A program made the translations under genes and the position numbers. The notes beneath the pieces are model-generated. The model was given only the letters and a program-made list of their open reading frames with translations. It did not search any database and was not told the DNA's origin. This document shows, in pieces, positions 29,401-38,179 of a DNA stretch of 64,000 nt. How positions within the stretch are numbered: the first letter of the stretch is position 1; each line of letters begins with the position of its first letter. The stretch comes from Pseudoxanthomonas sp. (GTDB lineage Bacteria > Pseudomonadota > Gammaproteobacteria > Xanthomonadales > Xanthomonadaceae): positions 1 to 64,000 of the forward strand of contig NZ_JANJUE010000107.1 of assembly GCF_024710765.1 (NCBI RefSeq). The letters are read 5' to 3'.

Positions 29401-29469
29401 GGTTCGGCCCTCGCGTCTGTCGTGGAATGGCCGCGGCGACTCTTCGCGCCGCGGGCCGTGGCGGCAGGA

Positions 29470-30009
29470 TCAGTCCTTGCCGCAGTCGTCGATGTCTTTC
29501 TGGTCCAGATTGGCGTATGGACGGAACGCCGGCACCTGCGCCGCCAGTGCGTCCTGGGCGGTGCGCAGCCCGGTGAGGCGGGTGCAGATCTTGTTGGCCT
29601 CGGCCTCGATCTTCTTGGCCTCGGCGTCCATCCGCGCATCGATGTCGTCGGTGTTGCCGCTGATCACCCCGCTGATCGCGGCCCCGACCGCCTTGCCGGC
29701 CATCTTGGCGCCCTGCTTGCCGACCGCGATGCCGGCCAGGGTGATGCCTTCCAGTTCGTCGTAATAGGCCGAGACCAGCTTGCGCTGATCCGGTGTCAGC
29801 GCTACCGCCTTGCCGTCGATGATCAGGTCGCCCTCGGCGCTGACTTTCGCCTTGGGGTAACCGGTCGCGTTGATGGTGAGCTCGCCGTCGCCGAAGCGGG
29901 CGATCTTGCCGTTGCCGCTGTCGATACTGGTCTGTGGCTTGCAGGCGGCCAGCGAGAGCGCCAGGACCAGGCCGATGCCCAGGCCGGTGGAAAGGGATGG
30001 AATGCGCAT
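29470..30009 (-). CDS. Lipoprotein of the DUF2884 (YggN-like) type
   Basis: The 179-residue protein has a signal peptide with lipobox LAAC (Cys near residue 23). The mature part contains GDGELTINATGYPKAKVSAEGDLIIDGKAVALT, followed by an amphipathic helical C-terminus with a Cys pair. This fits the DUF2884 group of periplasmic proteins of unknown function. It follows the GSGD-repeat gene by 11 bases, so the two are probably co-translated. Its role in the ABC operon is unknown. Confidence 0.8.
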   Translation of the reverse strand: MRIPSLSTGLGIGLVLALSLAACKPQTSIDSGNGKIARFGDGELTINATGYPKAKVSAEGDLIIDGKAVALTPDQRKLVSAYYDELEGITLAGIAVGKQGAKMAGKAVGAAISGVISGNTDDIDARMDAEAKKIEAEANKICTRLTGLRTAQDALAAQVPAFRPYANLDQKDIDDCGKD

Positions 30010-30020
30010 GGCGTGACTCC

Positions 30021-30860
30021 TCAGTGGCGACGGGGGAGGGAAACGGTGCCGGTGACACCGCTGTGATCGACCGATCCGCTGCCGACCGAGCGGACCGTCA
30101 GGTTGCCGCGCGCGTCACGCACGCGGACATTGCCCGAACCAACGCTGCCGACGACGACGTCGCCGCCGATCCGGGCGAGTTCCGCGTCACCGGAGCCGAT
30201 GGATCCGATTTCCACCGTGCCCTGCGCGTCCTCCAGTTCGAAGTCACCCGACCCGATGGCACCTAGGCGCACCGGACCGCGGATGCCGCGCGCGCGCGCA
30301 TCGCCGGAACCGATGTCGATGCCCTGTACCGAGCCCGCGCCATCGATGTCCACGTCGCCGGAACCGACGTCAAACGCCACCAGGCCACGGGTCTCGCGGA
30401 CGATTGCGTCACCCGACCCGACGTCCACGCTCACGATGGCCGCGCCACGAACCTCCGCGTCGCCGGAGCCGACCTTGATCTGCACCGGGATGTCGTCGGG
30501 CACACCGCCGCTCACTTCCAGGTAGGCGTAGTGCTCACTGAAGAAGATGCCGCGGAACTGGCCTTCGCGGCGCAGGCGCACCACCAGCTTGTCGCCTTCG
30601 CGCTGCTGGGTGACGCTGAGCTGCGGCAGCAGCTTGGCGTCCGAGGCGCAGGCACGGCCCTGCAGGACCTGCCTGCGGCCGGCGCGCGCCACCAGCTTCA
30701 GATCGTGCGAGGCCACGTCGAACACCACGGCCTTGGCGTCGCCCACGTCCAGGTCCAACTGGCGGGGTTCGCTGTGCTTGCAGTTGTCGCCGGCCAGGGC
30801 GATGGCCGGCGAGAGGGCGGCCAGGGTCAGGAGGGACAGCGGCAGGAAAACGCGGGACAT
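30021..30860 (-). CDS. Secreted DUF4097/GIN-domain-like protein with GSGD repeats
   Basis: The 279-residue protein begins with a signal peptide (about residues 1-23). The second half has eight repeats about 15-20 residues apart, each with GSGD or a close variant (VGSGDAEV, IGSGDFEL, VGSGSVDH). This suggests right-handed beta-helix rungs, as in the DUF4097/GIN adhesin-like superfamily. The start at 30860 (MSRVFLPLSL) excludes a long upstream frame that has no secretion signal and overlaps the permease gene. It lies downstream of the ABC permease, with a GC-rich hairpin in the spacer. Its function in the operon is unknown. Confidence 0.84.
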   Translation of the reverse strand: MSRVFLPLSLLTLAALSPAIALAGDNCKHSEPRQLDLDVGDAKAVVFDVASHDLKLVARAGRRQVLQGRACASDAKLLPQLSVTQQREGDKLVVRLRREGQFRGIFFSEHYAYLEVSGGVPDDIPVQIKVGSGDAEVRGAAIVSVDVGSGDAIVRETRGLVAFDVGSGDVDIDGAGSVQGIDIGSGDARARGIRGPVRLGAIGSGDFELEDAQGTVEIGSIGSGDAELARIGGDVVVGSVGSGNVRVRDARGNLTVRSVGSGSVDHSGVTGTVSLPRRH

Positions 30861-30930
30861 GGGAACTCTCCGTGCGGGACTGCGAATCGGACTGCTGGGA
30901 ATTGTGGAACGGATGCAGTGGATTGCGAAG

Positions 30931-30957
30931 CGGGCGGTGGCCGGGCGCCACCGCCCG
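30931..30957. repeat. Intercistronic GC hairpin between ABC permease and GSGD gene
   Basis: A perfect 11-bp stem (CGGGCGGTGGC and its complement) with a 5-base loop and no T-tract. It could attenuate or process the transcript between the ABC and secreted-protein parts of the operon. Confidence 0.5.
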
Positions 30958-30964
30958 CGGGGGC

Positions 30965-31957
30965 TCACTCGCTGTCGCGCCAGCGGCGCAGGTAGATGGC
31001 GGCGGCGATCAGGCCGGCGCCGATGACCGCGCCGATCCACAGGTCGGCCGTACCGAACACGTGCCAGTTGTTGCCCAGGTTCATCATCCGCATCAGATCG
31101 TCCGGGCTGTTCACGTCCTGGCCGGCCATCTGGCTCTCGGTGAGGCTGCGCGGCGACCAGGTGCCCGGCAACACGCTCAGCAGGCCGCGATAGACCACCG
31201 TGTACCAGAGCGGGCCGTAGGGGATGTCGATGCCCAGGATGCCCAGCATGCTGATGATCACGCAGGCCAGCACCGGGATCAGCACCGCCCACAGGAACGG
31301 CTTGCTGCGCGCCCAGGCCGAGCAGAACATCAGCCAGCCGACCGCCGGCAGGGCCCAGAACAGGTAGATGGGCAGGGTCGACAGTACGTTGAGGATCATG
31401 CTCAGCGGGTGCGAGTGGGTGAACATCGCCCAGCTGCCCGGCACACCCATCACGCCCATCGCGCTGGCGGCGATGACCCACAACGCCAGTCCGACCAGCA
31501 CGCCGATGCCGATGGCCAGCAGCGGGGCCAGCAACAGCGCCCATGCCGCCTTCGACAGTACCATCTGGGTGTCGGTGACCGGCAGCGACTTCCAGAACAG
31601 GATGCTGCGATCACGGCGGTCATCGTGCAGCGTGCCCAGGGCGTAGAAGAACACCACGAAGGCCAGCACGATCTGGGTCAGCCCCATGCCGCCCATCAGG
31701 ATGCCGTCGCCGACCTGGCCGATCTGGTGGGCATGTCCGAGCATGTCGCCGTCCATGGCCATGTCGACCACGTCGTTCTTCACCTGGAAGAACTTGATGA
31801 CCCCGATGAGGGCGGCGATGAAGGACAGTACCGTGATGATCGCGCCGGTGATGACCGGGGCCCACAGGAAGCCGCCCCGGTTTTCCCAGAATTCCCGTTT
31901 CAACAGCCATTTGAAGGCCGAGCCCTTGGTGGCATGCGCAGTGGTGACGGCGTTCAT
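30965..31957 (-). CDS. ABC-2 type transporter permease
   Basis: The 330-residue membrane protein has about six to seven hydrophobic segments, beginning with WAPVITGAIITVLSFIAALIGV near residue 35. A charged extramembrane region around residues 250-295 precedes a final helix. This arrangement fits the ABC-2/YtrC-like permeases paired with YtrA regulators. Its start overlaps the ATPase stop as ATGA, so the two are coupled. The transported substrate is unknown. Confidence 0.87.
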   Translation of the reverse strand: MNAVTTAHATKGSAFKWLLKREFWENRGGFLWAPVITGAIITVLSFIAALIGVIKFFQVKNDVVDMAMDGDMLGHAHQIGQVGDGILMGGMGLTQIVLAFVVFFYALGTLHDDRRDRSILFWKSLPVTDTQMVLSKAAWALLLAPLLAIGIGVLVGLALWVIAASAMGVMGVPGSWAMFTHSHPLSMILNVLSTLPIYLFWALPAVGWLMFCSAWARSKPFLWAVLIPVLACVIISMLGILGIDIPYGPLWYTVVYRGLLSVLPGTWSPRSLTESQMAGQDVNSPDDLMRMMNLGNNWHVFGTADLWIGAVIGAGLIAAAIYLRRWRDSE

Positions 31958-32829
31958 GCGTAGGTTCCTTTCATGATGGCGACGAACAGATCGGCCAGGC
32001 CGGGATTGCGGGTCTCGCCCAGTCCGGCGAGCCGGCCGCGATCGACGCCGTCGTACAGCAGGACGCTCTTGCCGAATGGCAGGCCGCGTTCGTCGATGGG
32101 GTTCAGGGCGCGTGCCTGCTCGACCCTGTCGGCCGGAACGAGCAGTTCGGTGTAGCGTTCGGCGACTTCATCCATCTGCGCGGTCAGCACGATCCGGCCG
32201 TCGCGGATGAACATCACGTCGGTCAGGATGTGCTCGATTTCCTCGACCTGGTGGGTGGTGACGATGATGGTCTTCTGCTCGTCGAAGTAGTCTTCCAGCA
32301 GGCGCTGGTAGAACTGCTTGCGGTACAGGATGTCCAGGCCCAGGGTGGGCTCGTCCAGCACCAGCAGGCGGGCGTCGATGGCCATCACCAGCGCCAGGTG
32401 CAACTGCACGATCATGCCCTTGGACATTTCGCGCACCCGCAGATCCGGGCGCAACTGGGTGTTGGCGAGGAAGCGCTCGCACTTGGCCCGGTCGAAGCGC
32501 GGATGCACGCCGGCCACGAAGTCGATGGCCTCGCGGACCCGCATCCAGCGCGGCAGCACCGCCACGTCCGCGATGAAGCACACATCGTTCATCAACTGGC
32601 CGCGCTGCTTGCGCGGATCCAGGCCCAGCACCTTCAGATCGCCCTCGAACGGGGTCAGGCCCAGGATGGCCTTCAGCGCGGTGGTCTTGCCGGCGCCATT
32701 GGGGCCGATCAGGCCGATGATCTTGCCGGCCTCGATCTGGAAGCTGGTGTTGTCCAGCGCCAGCTTGCTGCGGTAGGCCTTGCGGAGGCCGTGGGCGGAG
32801 ATCACGGTATTGGAAATCACGGCGCTCAT
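31954..32829 (-). CDS. ABC transporter ATP-binding protein
   Basis: The 291-residue ATPase has Walker A GPNGAGKTT near residue 45, a signature region MSKGMIVQLHLA (not the usual LSGGQ), Walker B LLVLDEPTLGLD, and the switch His in TTHQVEE. The SKGM form is common in bacitracin- and antibiotic-type exporters. The start at 32829 gives MSAVISNTVIS and overlaps the GntR stop by one base (TGATG). It works with the adjacent permease. Confidence 0.92.
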   Translation of the reverse strand: MSAVISNTVISAHGLRKAYRSKLALDNTSFQIEAGKIIGLIGPNGAGKTTALKAILGLTPFEGDLKVLGLDPRKQRGQLMNDVCFIADVAVLPRWMRVREAIDFVAGVHPRFDRAKCERFLANTQLRPDLRVREMSKGMIVQLHLALVMAIDARLLVLDEPTLGLDILYRKQFYQRLLEDYFDEQKTIIVTTHQVEEIEHILTDVMFIRDGRIVLTAQMDEVAERYTELLVPADRVEQARALNPIDERGLPFGKSVLLYDGVDRGRLAGLGETRNPGLADLFVAIMKGTYA

Positions 32830-33191
32830 CACTTGTTCTCCTTGGCTTGCAGCAGTTCCTCGAATGACAGCCCCAGGCGTTCGATGCGCTGGGCCACGGC
32901 CGGCCATTCATCATGCAGGAAGCGCTCGCGCTCGCTCTTGAGCAGTTTGCGGGAAGCCTCGTCGGTGACGAACATGCCCAGTCCGCGGCGCTTTTCCACC
33001 AGCGCCTCGTCGGCCAGTTCCTGGTAGGCGCGCGAGACCGTGATGGGATTGAGCTGGTACTCGGCCGCCACCTGGCGGACGGACGGCAGGGCGTCACCTG
33101 GTTTCAGAACCCCGTCTAGCATCATGGCGATCACGCGATCCTTCAGTTGGCGGTAGATGGGAGCACCGTCGCTCCACTGGATGTCAGCCAT
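32829..33191 (-). CDS. GntR-family transcriptional regulator, YtrA subfamily
   Basis: This 120-residue protein is a short GntR regulator of the YtrA type. The winged helix has LPSVRQVAAEYQLNPITVSRAYQELADEALVE at about residues 35-66, and a short C-terminal dimerisation helix follows. YtrA-type regulators usually repress their own ABC operon. Here the gene lies three bases after a small upstream gene and is coupled to the ATPase gene by TGATG. A dyad, TGGTGTT...AACACCA, sits upstream of the whole operon and would be its operator. No effector is known. Confidence 0.92.
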   Translation of the reverse strand: MADIQWSDGAPIYRQLKDRVIAMMLDGVLKPGDALPSVRQVAAEYQLNPITVSRAYQELADEALVEKRRGLGMFVTDEASRKLLKSERERFLHDEWPAVAQRIERLGLSFEELLQAKENK

Positions 33192-33194
33192 GGC

Positions 33195-33449
33195 TCAACC
33201 CCGTGGGCGCAGCGACTGCGCGAAAGAGAAATAGGGCATCGACAGGGTGGCGCGGGCCCGGCGACGCGGGTGGACCTGCGCCTCCTCGGCCGCCGCGGCC
33301 GCCTCGATGGTGGAATCGACGCCGGCCAAGGGACTGCCTTCCGTGGCATTCCGCTGGCGGGTCTCGGTGCCGCCGACCAGCAGACCCAGGGTCAGCAGGG
33401 CGCCACTGGCCGCCAGGCCGGACAGCGTATTGAGCAGTTTCGGTTTCAT
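33195..33449 (-). CDS. Small membrane-anchored protein, first gene of the GntR-ABC operon
   Basis: This 84-residue protein is not recognised. It has one hydrophobic helix (about residues 10-26, LAASGALLTLGLLVGG), then an acidic/Ala segment and a basic tail. The start at 33449 follows GGGGGAG by five bases, which makes it a good gene start, and it ends three bases before the GntR gene. The upstream dyad fits a shared promoter. Confidence 0.72.
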   Translation of the reverse strand: MKPKLLNTLSGLAASGALLTLGLLVGGTETRQRNATEGSPLAGVDSTIEAAAAAEEAQVHPRRRARATLSMPYFSFAQSLRPRG

Positions 33450-33474
33450 TGCGTCTCCCCCTTCATTGGGTGAG

Positions 33475-33500
33475 TGGTGTTGTATGTAACTATAACACCA
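33475..33500. promoter_or_regulatory. Dyad operator candidate for the GntR (YtrA-like) regulator
   Basis: TGGTGTT at 33475-33481 and AACACCA at 33494-33500 are inverted copies separated by 12 AT-rich bases. They lie between the GntR operon and the divergent glutathione peroxidase gene. YtrA-type operators are dyads of this kind, so this is the probable autoregulatory site. Confidence 0.7.
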
Positions 33501-33584
33501 AAACACAGGCCGTCAACGGGGGATCCCCGGTTTCGTAACCCAACTGAAGGCATACTTGTCGACCCCGGCGACCAGGAGCTCGAC

Positions 33585-34142
33585 ATGAATCGCAAGTGTT
33601 TGAAAACAATGATTTTCGTGGCCGCTTTGATGGCGGCGGGCGGCGTGCTTGCGGCCGGATTGCTGGATGTCAGTTACCGGCCGCTGGCCGGCAAGGCGCC
33701 GGTCCGGCTGAACGAAAAGTACGCCGGACAGGTGCTGCTGGTGGTCAACACCGCCAGCAAATGCGGCTTCACCCCGCAGTACGAAGGCCTGGAAGCGCTC
33801 CACCAGAAGTACGCGGGACGGGGATTCGCCGTACTCGGCTTCCCCTCCAACGATTTCAAGGGCCAGGAACCGGGCAATGAGCAGCAGATCCAGGAGTTCT
33901 GCACGCTGACTTACGGGGTCAAGTTCCCGATGTTCGAAAAGGTCCACGTGATCGGACCGGAAACCACGCCGCTGTATCGCGCGCTGACCCAGGCCACCGG
34001 CGTGGCGCCGGGCTGGAATTTCCACAAATACCTGATCTCGCGCGACGGCAGGGTGGTGGCGAATTTCCCCAGCAAGATCACCCCGGACGACCCGGCGCTG
34101 GTGGCCGCGGTCGAACGCGAACTGAAGGCGCCGCGGCGTTGA
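33585..34142 (+). CDS. Glutathione peroxidase family protein (secreted or anchored)
   Basis: The 185-residue thiol peroxidase carries the active-site Cys60 in NTASKCGFTPQY in place of selenocysteine, as is normal in bacteria, with FPSNDF and a WNFHKYLI segment supplying catalytic Gln/Trp partners. An N-terminal hydrophobic stretch (about residues 7-24) suggests export or a membrane anchor. The start at 33585 has AGGAG upstream. The frame's earlier ATG lies inside the dyad region and is unlikely. It is divergent from the GntR operon. Confidence 0.9.
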   Translation: MNRKCLKTMIFVAALMAAGGVLAAGLLDVSYRPLAGKAPVRLNEKYAGQVLLVVNTASKCGFTPQYEGLEALHQKYAGRGFAVLGFPSNDFKGQEPGNEQQIQEFCTLTYGVKFPMFEKVHVIGPETTPLYRALTQATGVAPGWNFHKYLISRDGRVVANFPSKITPDDPALVAAVERELKAPRR

Positions 34143-34221
34143 ACCCTGCACGCGGCCGCGGTGCGCGTGCGACAATGCGGGATTGGCGCCGCCATCGCGG
34201 CGAGTTGCGAGGAGTTGAGGG

Positions 34222-35157
34222 ATGAAGGGGTCGGTTCGCGGTCTTGCCGCGTGTTTGGCAATCACTTTTTCGATGCTGGGAGGCAGCGTGTCTGCACAGG
34301 AAAAAACCGCGCTGGCGAATGAGCGCGACAAGGTCAGCTATTCGGTCGGTCTGGATCTGGGCCAATCGTTCGAGCCGATTGCCAAGTTCATCGATCTGGC
34401 TTCCTTCGAGCGCGCGATGAAGAACGCGATGGACGGTGGCAAGCCGCTCATCAGCCAGGAAGAGGCGCAGGCGACCGATCAGGCGCTGCGGATCAACCTG
34501 GCCGCCAGCCAGGGCCAGCAGATCCCGGGCATGCCGCCGGGCAGCCAGCCGCCGGCCGTGGCCAAGGACAAGGTTGGCCTGATGCTGGGCAGCTACATGG
34601 TCGGCCCGTCGCTGGCACCGCTGAAGCAGGATCTGGATCTGGCGGTGGTGATGCAGGGCATGCGCACCGCGCTGGACAAGGCCGCCAAGCCGCTGCTGAC
34701 GGCCGAGGAAGCCAAGGCGACGATGGAAGCGTTCATGGTCCGCCGGCAGAGCGAGAGCGCGCAGCGCAACCGCACCGAGGGCAGCAAGTTCCTGAGCGAG
34801 AACAAGGCCAAGAAGGGCGTGATCACCACGCCGTCGGGCCTGCAGTACATGGTGCTGCGCGAAGGCAACGGCGCGCGTCCCACGCCCGCCAGCCGCGTGC
34901 GCGTGAACTATGTCGGCGCGCTGCTGGACGGCACCGTGTTCGACAGCTCCTACGACCGCGGCCAGCCGGCTGAGTTTGGCCTGAACCAGGTTATCCCGGG
35001 TTGGACCGAAGGCGTTTCGCTGATGCCGGTCGGCGCCAAGTACCGTTTCTGGATTCCGGGCGACCTCGCATACGGCAAGGATGGCGCGCCGGGCGGCAAG
35101 ATTGGCCCTGATGCGACACTTACTTTTGACGTCGAGTTGATGGGCATCCTGCAATAA
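34222..35157 (+). CDS. FKBP-type peptidyl-prolyl isomerase with duplicated N-domain
   Basis: The 311-residue exported protein has a signal peptide ending near AQE (about residue 26). The FKBP domain occupies about residues 200-309 (VRVNYVGALLDGTVFDSSYDRG, WTEGVSLMPVGAKYRFWIP, LAYG). Two similar N-terminal modules precede it: KVSYSVGLDLGQSFEPI...DGGKPLISQEEAQA, and KVGLMLGSYMVGPSLAPL...AKPLLTAEEAKA. That is a tandem FKBP_N (Mip-like dimerisation) domain, longer than the usual ~230-240 residue Mip proteins. It acts as a periplasmic or outer-membrane foldase. It ends 32 bases before ugd. Confidence 0.92.
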   Translation: MKGSVRGLAACLAITFSMLGGSVSAQEKTALANERDKVSYSVGLDLGQSFEPIAKFIDLASFERAMKNAMDGGKPLISQEEAQATDQALRINLAASQGQQIPGMPPGSQPPAVAKDKVGLMLGSYMVGPSLAPLKQDLDLAVVMQGMRTALDKAAKPLLTAEEAKATMEAFMVRRQSESAQRNRTEGSKFLSENKAKKGVITTPSGLQYMVLREGNGARPTPASRVRVNYVGALLDGTVFDSSYDRGQPAEFGLNQVIPGWTEGVSLMPVGAKYRFWIPGDLAYGKDGAPGGKIGPDATLTFDVELMGILQ

Positions 35158-35189
35158 CTGCGCGTTCCCCCCATTAACGGAATTCCAGC

Positions 35190-36542
35190 ATGCGAGTAGC
35201 GATCTTCGGCACCGGTTACGTCGGCCTGGTGACGGGTACCTGCCTGGCCGAGGTAGGCCACGACATCATCTGCGTCGATATCGATGCCGCCAAGGTCGAA
35301 GGCCTGAACAACGGCGTCATCCCGATCTACGAGCCGGGCCTGGAGCCGATGGTGAAGGCCAACCATGCCGCCGGCCGCCTGCGCTTCACCACCGACGCGG
35401 CCGAGGCGATCGCGCATGGCGAGGTGGTGTTCATCGCGGTGGGCACGCCGCCCGACGAGGATGGCAGCGCCGATCTGCAGTACGTGCTGGCGGTGGCCCG
35501 CACCATTGGCCAGCACATCCAGCGCCCGACCGTCGTCGTCGACAAGTCGACGGTTCCGGTCGGTACCGCGGATCGCGTGCGCGACGCGATCCAGGCGGAA
35601 CTGCAGAAGCGTGGCGTGGAGATCCCGTTCGACGTGGTCTCCAACCCGGAATTCCTGAAGGAAGGCGATGCGGTCAAGGATTGCATGCGTCCGGATCGCA
35701 TCGTGATCGGCGCCAACAATCCGGCCGCCGTCGAAAAGCTCAAGCGGCTGTACGCGCCATTCAACCGCAACCACGAGCGCATCGTGGTGATGGACGTGCG
35801 TTCGGCGGAACTGACCAAGTACGCGGCCAACGCGATGCTGGCGACCAAGATCAGCTTCATGAACGAGATCGCCAACATCGCCGAGCGCGTCGGCGCGGAC
35901 ATCGAACACGTGCGCCAGGGCATCGGCTCCGATCCGCGCATCGGCTGGTACTTCATCTATCCGGGCGCCGGCTACGGCGGTTCCTGTTTCCCCAAGGACG
36001 TGCAGGCATTGGCCCGCACCGCCCAGCAGAACGGCTACACCCCGCGCCTGCTCGACGCGGTGGAAGAGGTCAACGACGCCCAGAAGGGCCATCTGTACGA
36101 ACTGATCCAGCGCCACTACGACCGGGGCGAGGACGAAGGCGTGCGTGGCCGCACCTTCGCGGTGTGGGGCCTGGCGTTCAAGCCCAACACCGACGACATG
36201 CGCGAAGCCTCCAGCCGGCGCCTGCTGGCCCAGTTGTGGGAGGGCGGCGCCAAGGTGCGGGCCTATGATCCGGAAGCCAGCCACGAGGCGCGGCGCATCT
36301 TCGGCGAGCGCGATGATCTGGTGCTGTGCGATTCGGCCAACGCGGCGCTGGATGGCGCCGACGCGCTGGTGGTGGTGACCGAATGGAAACAGTTCCGCAG
36401 CCCTGATTTCTCCCGCCTGAAGGGCGTGCTCAAGGATGCGGTGATTTTCGACGGCCGCAACCTGTACGAACCGGCCGAGGTCGAGCAGGCCGGTATCGCC
36501 TACTACGGCATCGGTCGCGGGCGTTCCGTCCATGCCGAGTGA
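35190..36542 (+). CDS. ugd: UDP-glucose 6-dehydrogenase
   Basis: The 450-residue NAD enzyme oxidises UDP-glucose to UDP-glucuronate, a precursor of exopolysaccharides and of 4-amino-arabinose for lipid A. The N-terminal Rossmann motif is [11 protein letters not shown]. The catalytic Cys lies in [15 protein letters not shown] near residue 265. The C-terminal domain is complete. The start is the ATG at 35190. It overlaps slyX by 11 bases. Confidence 0.96.
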   Translation: MRVAIFGTGYVGLVTGTCLAEVGHDIICVDIDAAKVEGLNNGVIPIYEPGLEPMVKANHAAGRLRFTTDAAEAIAHGEVVFIAVGTPPDEDGSADLQYVLAVARTIGQHIQRPTVVVDKSTVPVGTADRVRDAIQAELQKRGVEIPFDVVSNPEFLKEGDAVKDCMRPDRIVIGANNPAAVEKLKRLYAPFNRNHERIVVMDVRSAELTKYAANAMLATKISFMNEIANIAERVGADIEHVRQGIGSDPRIGWYFIYPGAGYGGSCFPKDVQALARTAQQNGYTPRLLDAVEEVNDAQKGHLYELIQRHYDRGEDEGVRGRTFAVWGLAFKPNTDDMREASSRRLLAQLWEGGAKVRAYDPEASHEARRIFGERDDLVLCDSANAALDGADALVVVTEWKQFRSPDFSRLKGVLKDAVIFDGRNLYEPAEVEQAGIAYYGIGRGRSVHAE

Positions 36543-36765
36543 TCTGTTTTCGCAGGACCGGCTGGAACAGCGCCTGGTCGAACTGGAAACGCGCCTGACC
36601 TTCCAGGAACAGGCGATGGCCGAACTCAGCGAGGCGCTGGCCGATGCCCGCGCCGAGAGTGGGCGCAACACCGCGTTGCTGATGAACCTGCTGTCGGATC
36701 TGCGCAAGCTGAGGGGCGAGCTGTACGCCGATCCGGCTGACGAACCACCACCGCCGCATTATTGA
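36532..36765 (+). CDS. slyX: SlyX family protein
   Basis: This 77-residue coiled-coil protein starts with [36 protein letters not shown] and ends with the family tail PPPHY. SlyX is of unknown function. The start overlaps the ugd stop by 11 bases. Confidence 0.93.
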   Translation: MPSDLFSQDRLEQRLVELETRLTFQEQAMAELSEALADARAESGRNTALLMNLLSDLRKLRGELYADPADEPPPPHY

Positions 36766-36822
36766 TACGCTTGGCACCGCGCCCGCCACGGACGCGCTGT
36801 GTTCACCGTCGAACTTCCCGCA

Positions 36823-37461
36823 ATGAGCGATACCCTCCGCGACCAACTCCTTGGCCTGGGCTTCAAGCCGGCGCCGAAACCCGAGCGCAAGCCGCAGGCC
36901 GGCAAGCCGGGCCAACCCTCAGGCAAGCCGCACGCCAGGCACCCCGGCAAGCCGGGACAGGCGGGCAAGGGCAAGCCTGGCGGCAGGCCGCATGCGCCCG
37001 CCGGACAAGGCCCGGGCAAGGGCGGCAAGCGCGAGGGCGACATTGACCTGGCCAAGGCTTACGCGATCCGCGCCCAGAAGGAAAAGGACGAACGGATCGA
37101 GACCGAACGCCAGAAGCAGGAAGAGGCCCGGCTTCGCCGCGAGGCCAAGGCCCGGCTGGAAGCCCTGCTGAAGGATCAGGCGTTGAACGATGCGAGCGCG
37201 GAGATCGCGCGGCATTTTCCCTATGGCGGCAAGATCAAGCGCATCTACGTCAACGAAGCCCAACTCAAGGCGCTCAACGCCGGTGAACTGGGCGTGGTCC
37301 AGTTGAATGGTCGCTACCTGCTGGTGACGGCGGCGATGCTGGCACAGGCGGAAGCCACCTTCGCGCCCTCCGTGGCGTTGAAGGTCGACCCCAACGCGCC
37401 GGCGGCAGAAGATCCGTACGCGGATCCGCAGTTCCAGGTGCCCGACGACCTGGTCTGGTAA
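36823..37461 (+). CDS. DUF2058 family protein (YaiL-like)
   Basis: The 212-residue protein begins MSDTLRDQLLGLGFKP, the normal DUF2058 start. A 50-60 residue Lys/Pro/Gly-rich stretch follows (about residues 15-70), then a charged helix rich in Glu, Arg and Lys, and the conserved C-terminal region IARHFPYGGKIKRIYV...GRYLLVTAAMLAQA. The family member in E. coli is about 170 residues, so the KPG-rich insert is long. The function is unknown, with nucleoid or RNA interaction possible. I chose the ATG at 36823 rather than the first ATG, 8 codons earlier. Confidence 0.9.
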   Translation: MSDTLRDQLLGLGFKPAPKPERKPQAGKPGQPSGKPHARHPGKPGQAGKGKPGGRPHAPAGQGPGKGGKREGDIDLAKAYAIRAQKEKDERIETERQKQEEARLRREAKARLEALLKDQALNDASAEIARHFPYGGKIKRIYVNEAQLKALNAGELGVVQLNGRYLLVTAAMLAQAEATFAPSVALKVDPNAPAAEDPYADPQFQVPDDLVW

Positions 37462-37468
37462 CTCCTCC

Positions 37469-38179
37469 ATGGTGAAGGAACGGGCACCGATGCTGTGCCT
37501 GTTGCCGGGCCTGGACGGAACCGGGCGCCTGTACCGGAACCTGCGCCGGCGACTGGAGGCGGATTTCGAGCTTCGTACGCTGGCCTACGACAGCCGCGGT
37601 TTTGACGGCTACGCGGCGCTGGCCAACCTGCTCGCGCCGCAACTGCCGCGGGGCGAAGACTTCGTCCTGATTGCCGAATCCTTCGCCGGACCGCTGCCGA
37701 TTGAACTTGCGGCGCGGGGCCCGCCGGGATTGCGAGCCCTCGTGCTGGCCGCAAGCTTCGCGTCGTCGCCGTTGCCGGCGAGCCGCCTGCTGGCCGGCTT
37801 GCTTGAACGACTGCCGGCGATGCTGCCGCCGGGCCTGCTGCTGGAACGGGTACTGGCGGGACGTGGCGCCGATCGCGGCCTGCGCGATGAACTGCGGGAC
37901 ATCCTCCGCCATATCCCGTTGCCGGTGTTGCGCGCGCGGGCGCTGGCGGCGCTGCGCAGCGATGCAGGAGCCCGGTTGGCGCACCTGGAGGTGCCGGTGC
38001 TGTACCTGCAGGGGGCACGCGATCGGCTCATTGGCCGGCATGCGGGCAGGGAGGTGCTTCACCGGGCCCGGGATGCGGAGCTGTGCCACATCGACGCGCC
38101 GCATTTCCTTTTCCAGGTCTCGGCCGCCGCCGCCGCCGCGGCCATCACTGAATTCCTGGAGCGGCGGGGAATCGGCTAG
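37469..38179 (+). CDS. Alpha/beta hydrolase
   Basis: The 236-residue protein has the oxyanion-hole loop LPGLDGTGRL near residue 15. Ser71 in AESFAGP is the nucleophile (a GxSxG variant with Ala first). Asp in GARDRLI and His in DAPHFLFQ complete the triad. Substrate and partner are unknown. It starts 7 bases after the DUF2058 gene, and its stop overlaps the MFS gene's stop. Confidence 0.87.
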   Translation: MVKERAPMLCLLPGLDGTGRLYRNLRRRLEADFELRTLAYDSRGFDGYAALANLLAPQLPRGEDFVLIAESFAGPLPIELAARGPPGLRALVLAASFASSPLPASRLLAGLLERLPAMLPPGLLLERVLAGRGADRGLRDELRDILRHIPLPVLRARALAALRSDAGARLAHLEVPVLYLQGARDRLIGRHAGREVLHRARDAELCHIDAPHFLFQVSAAAAAAAITEFLERRGIG

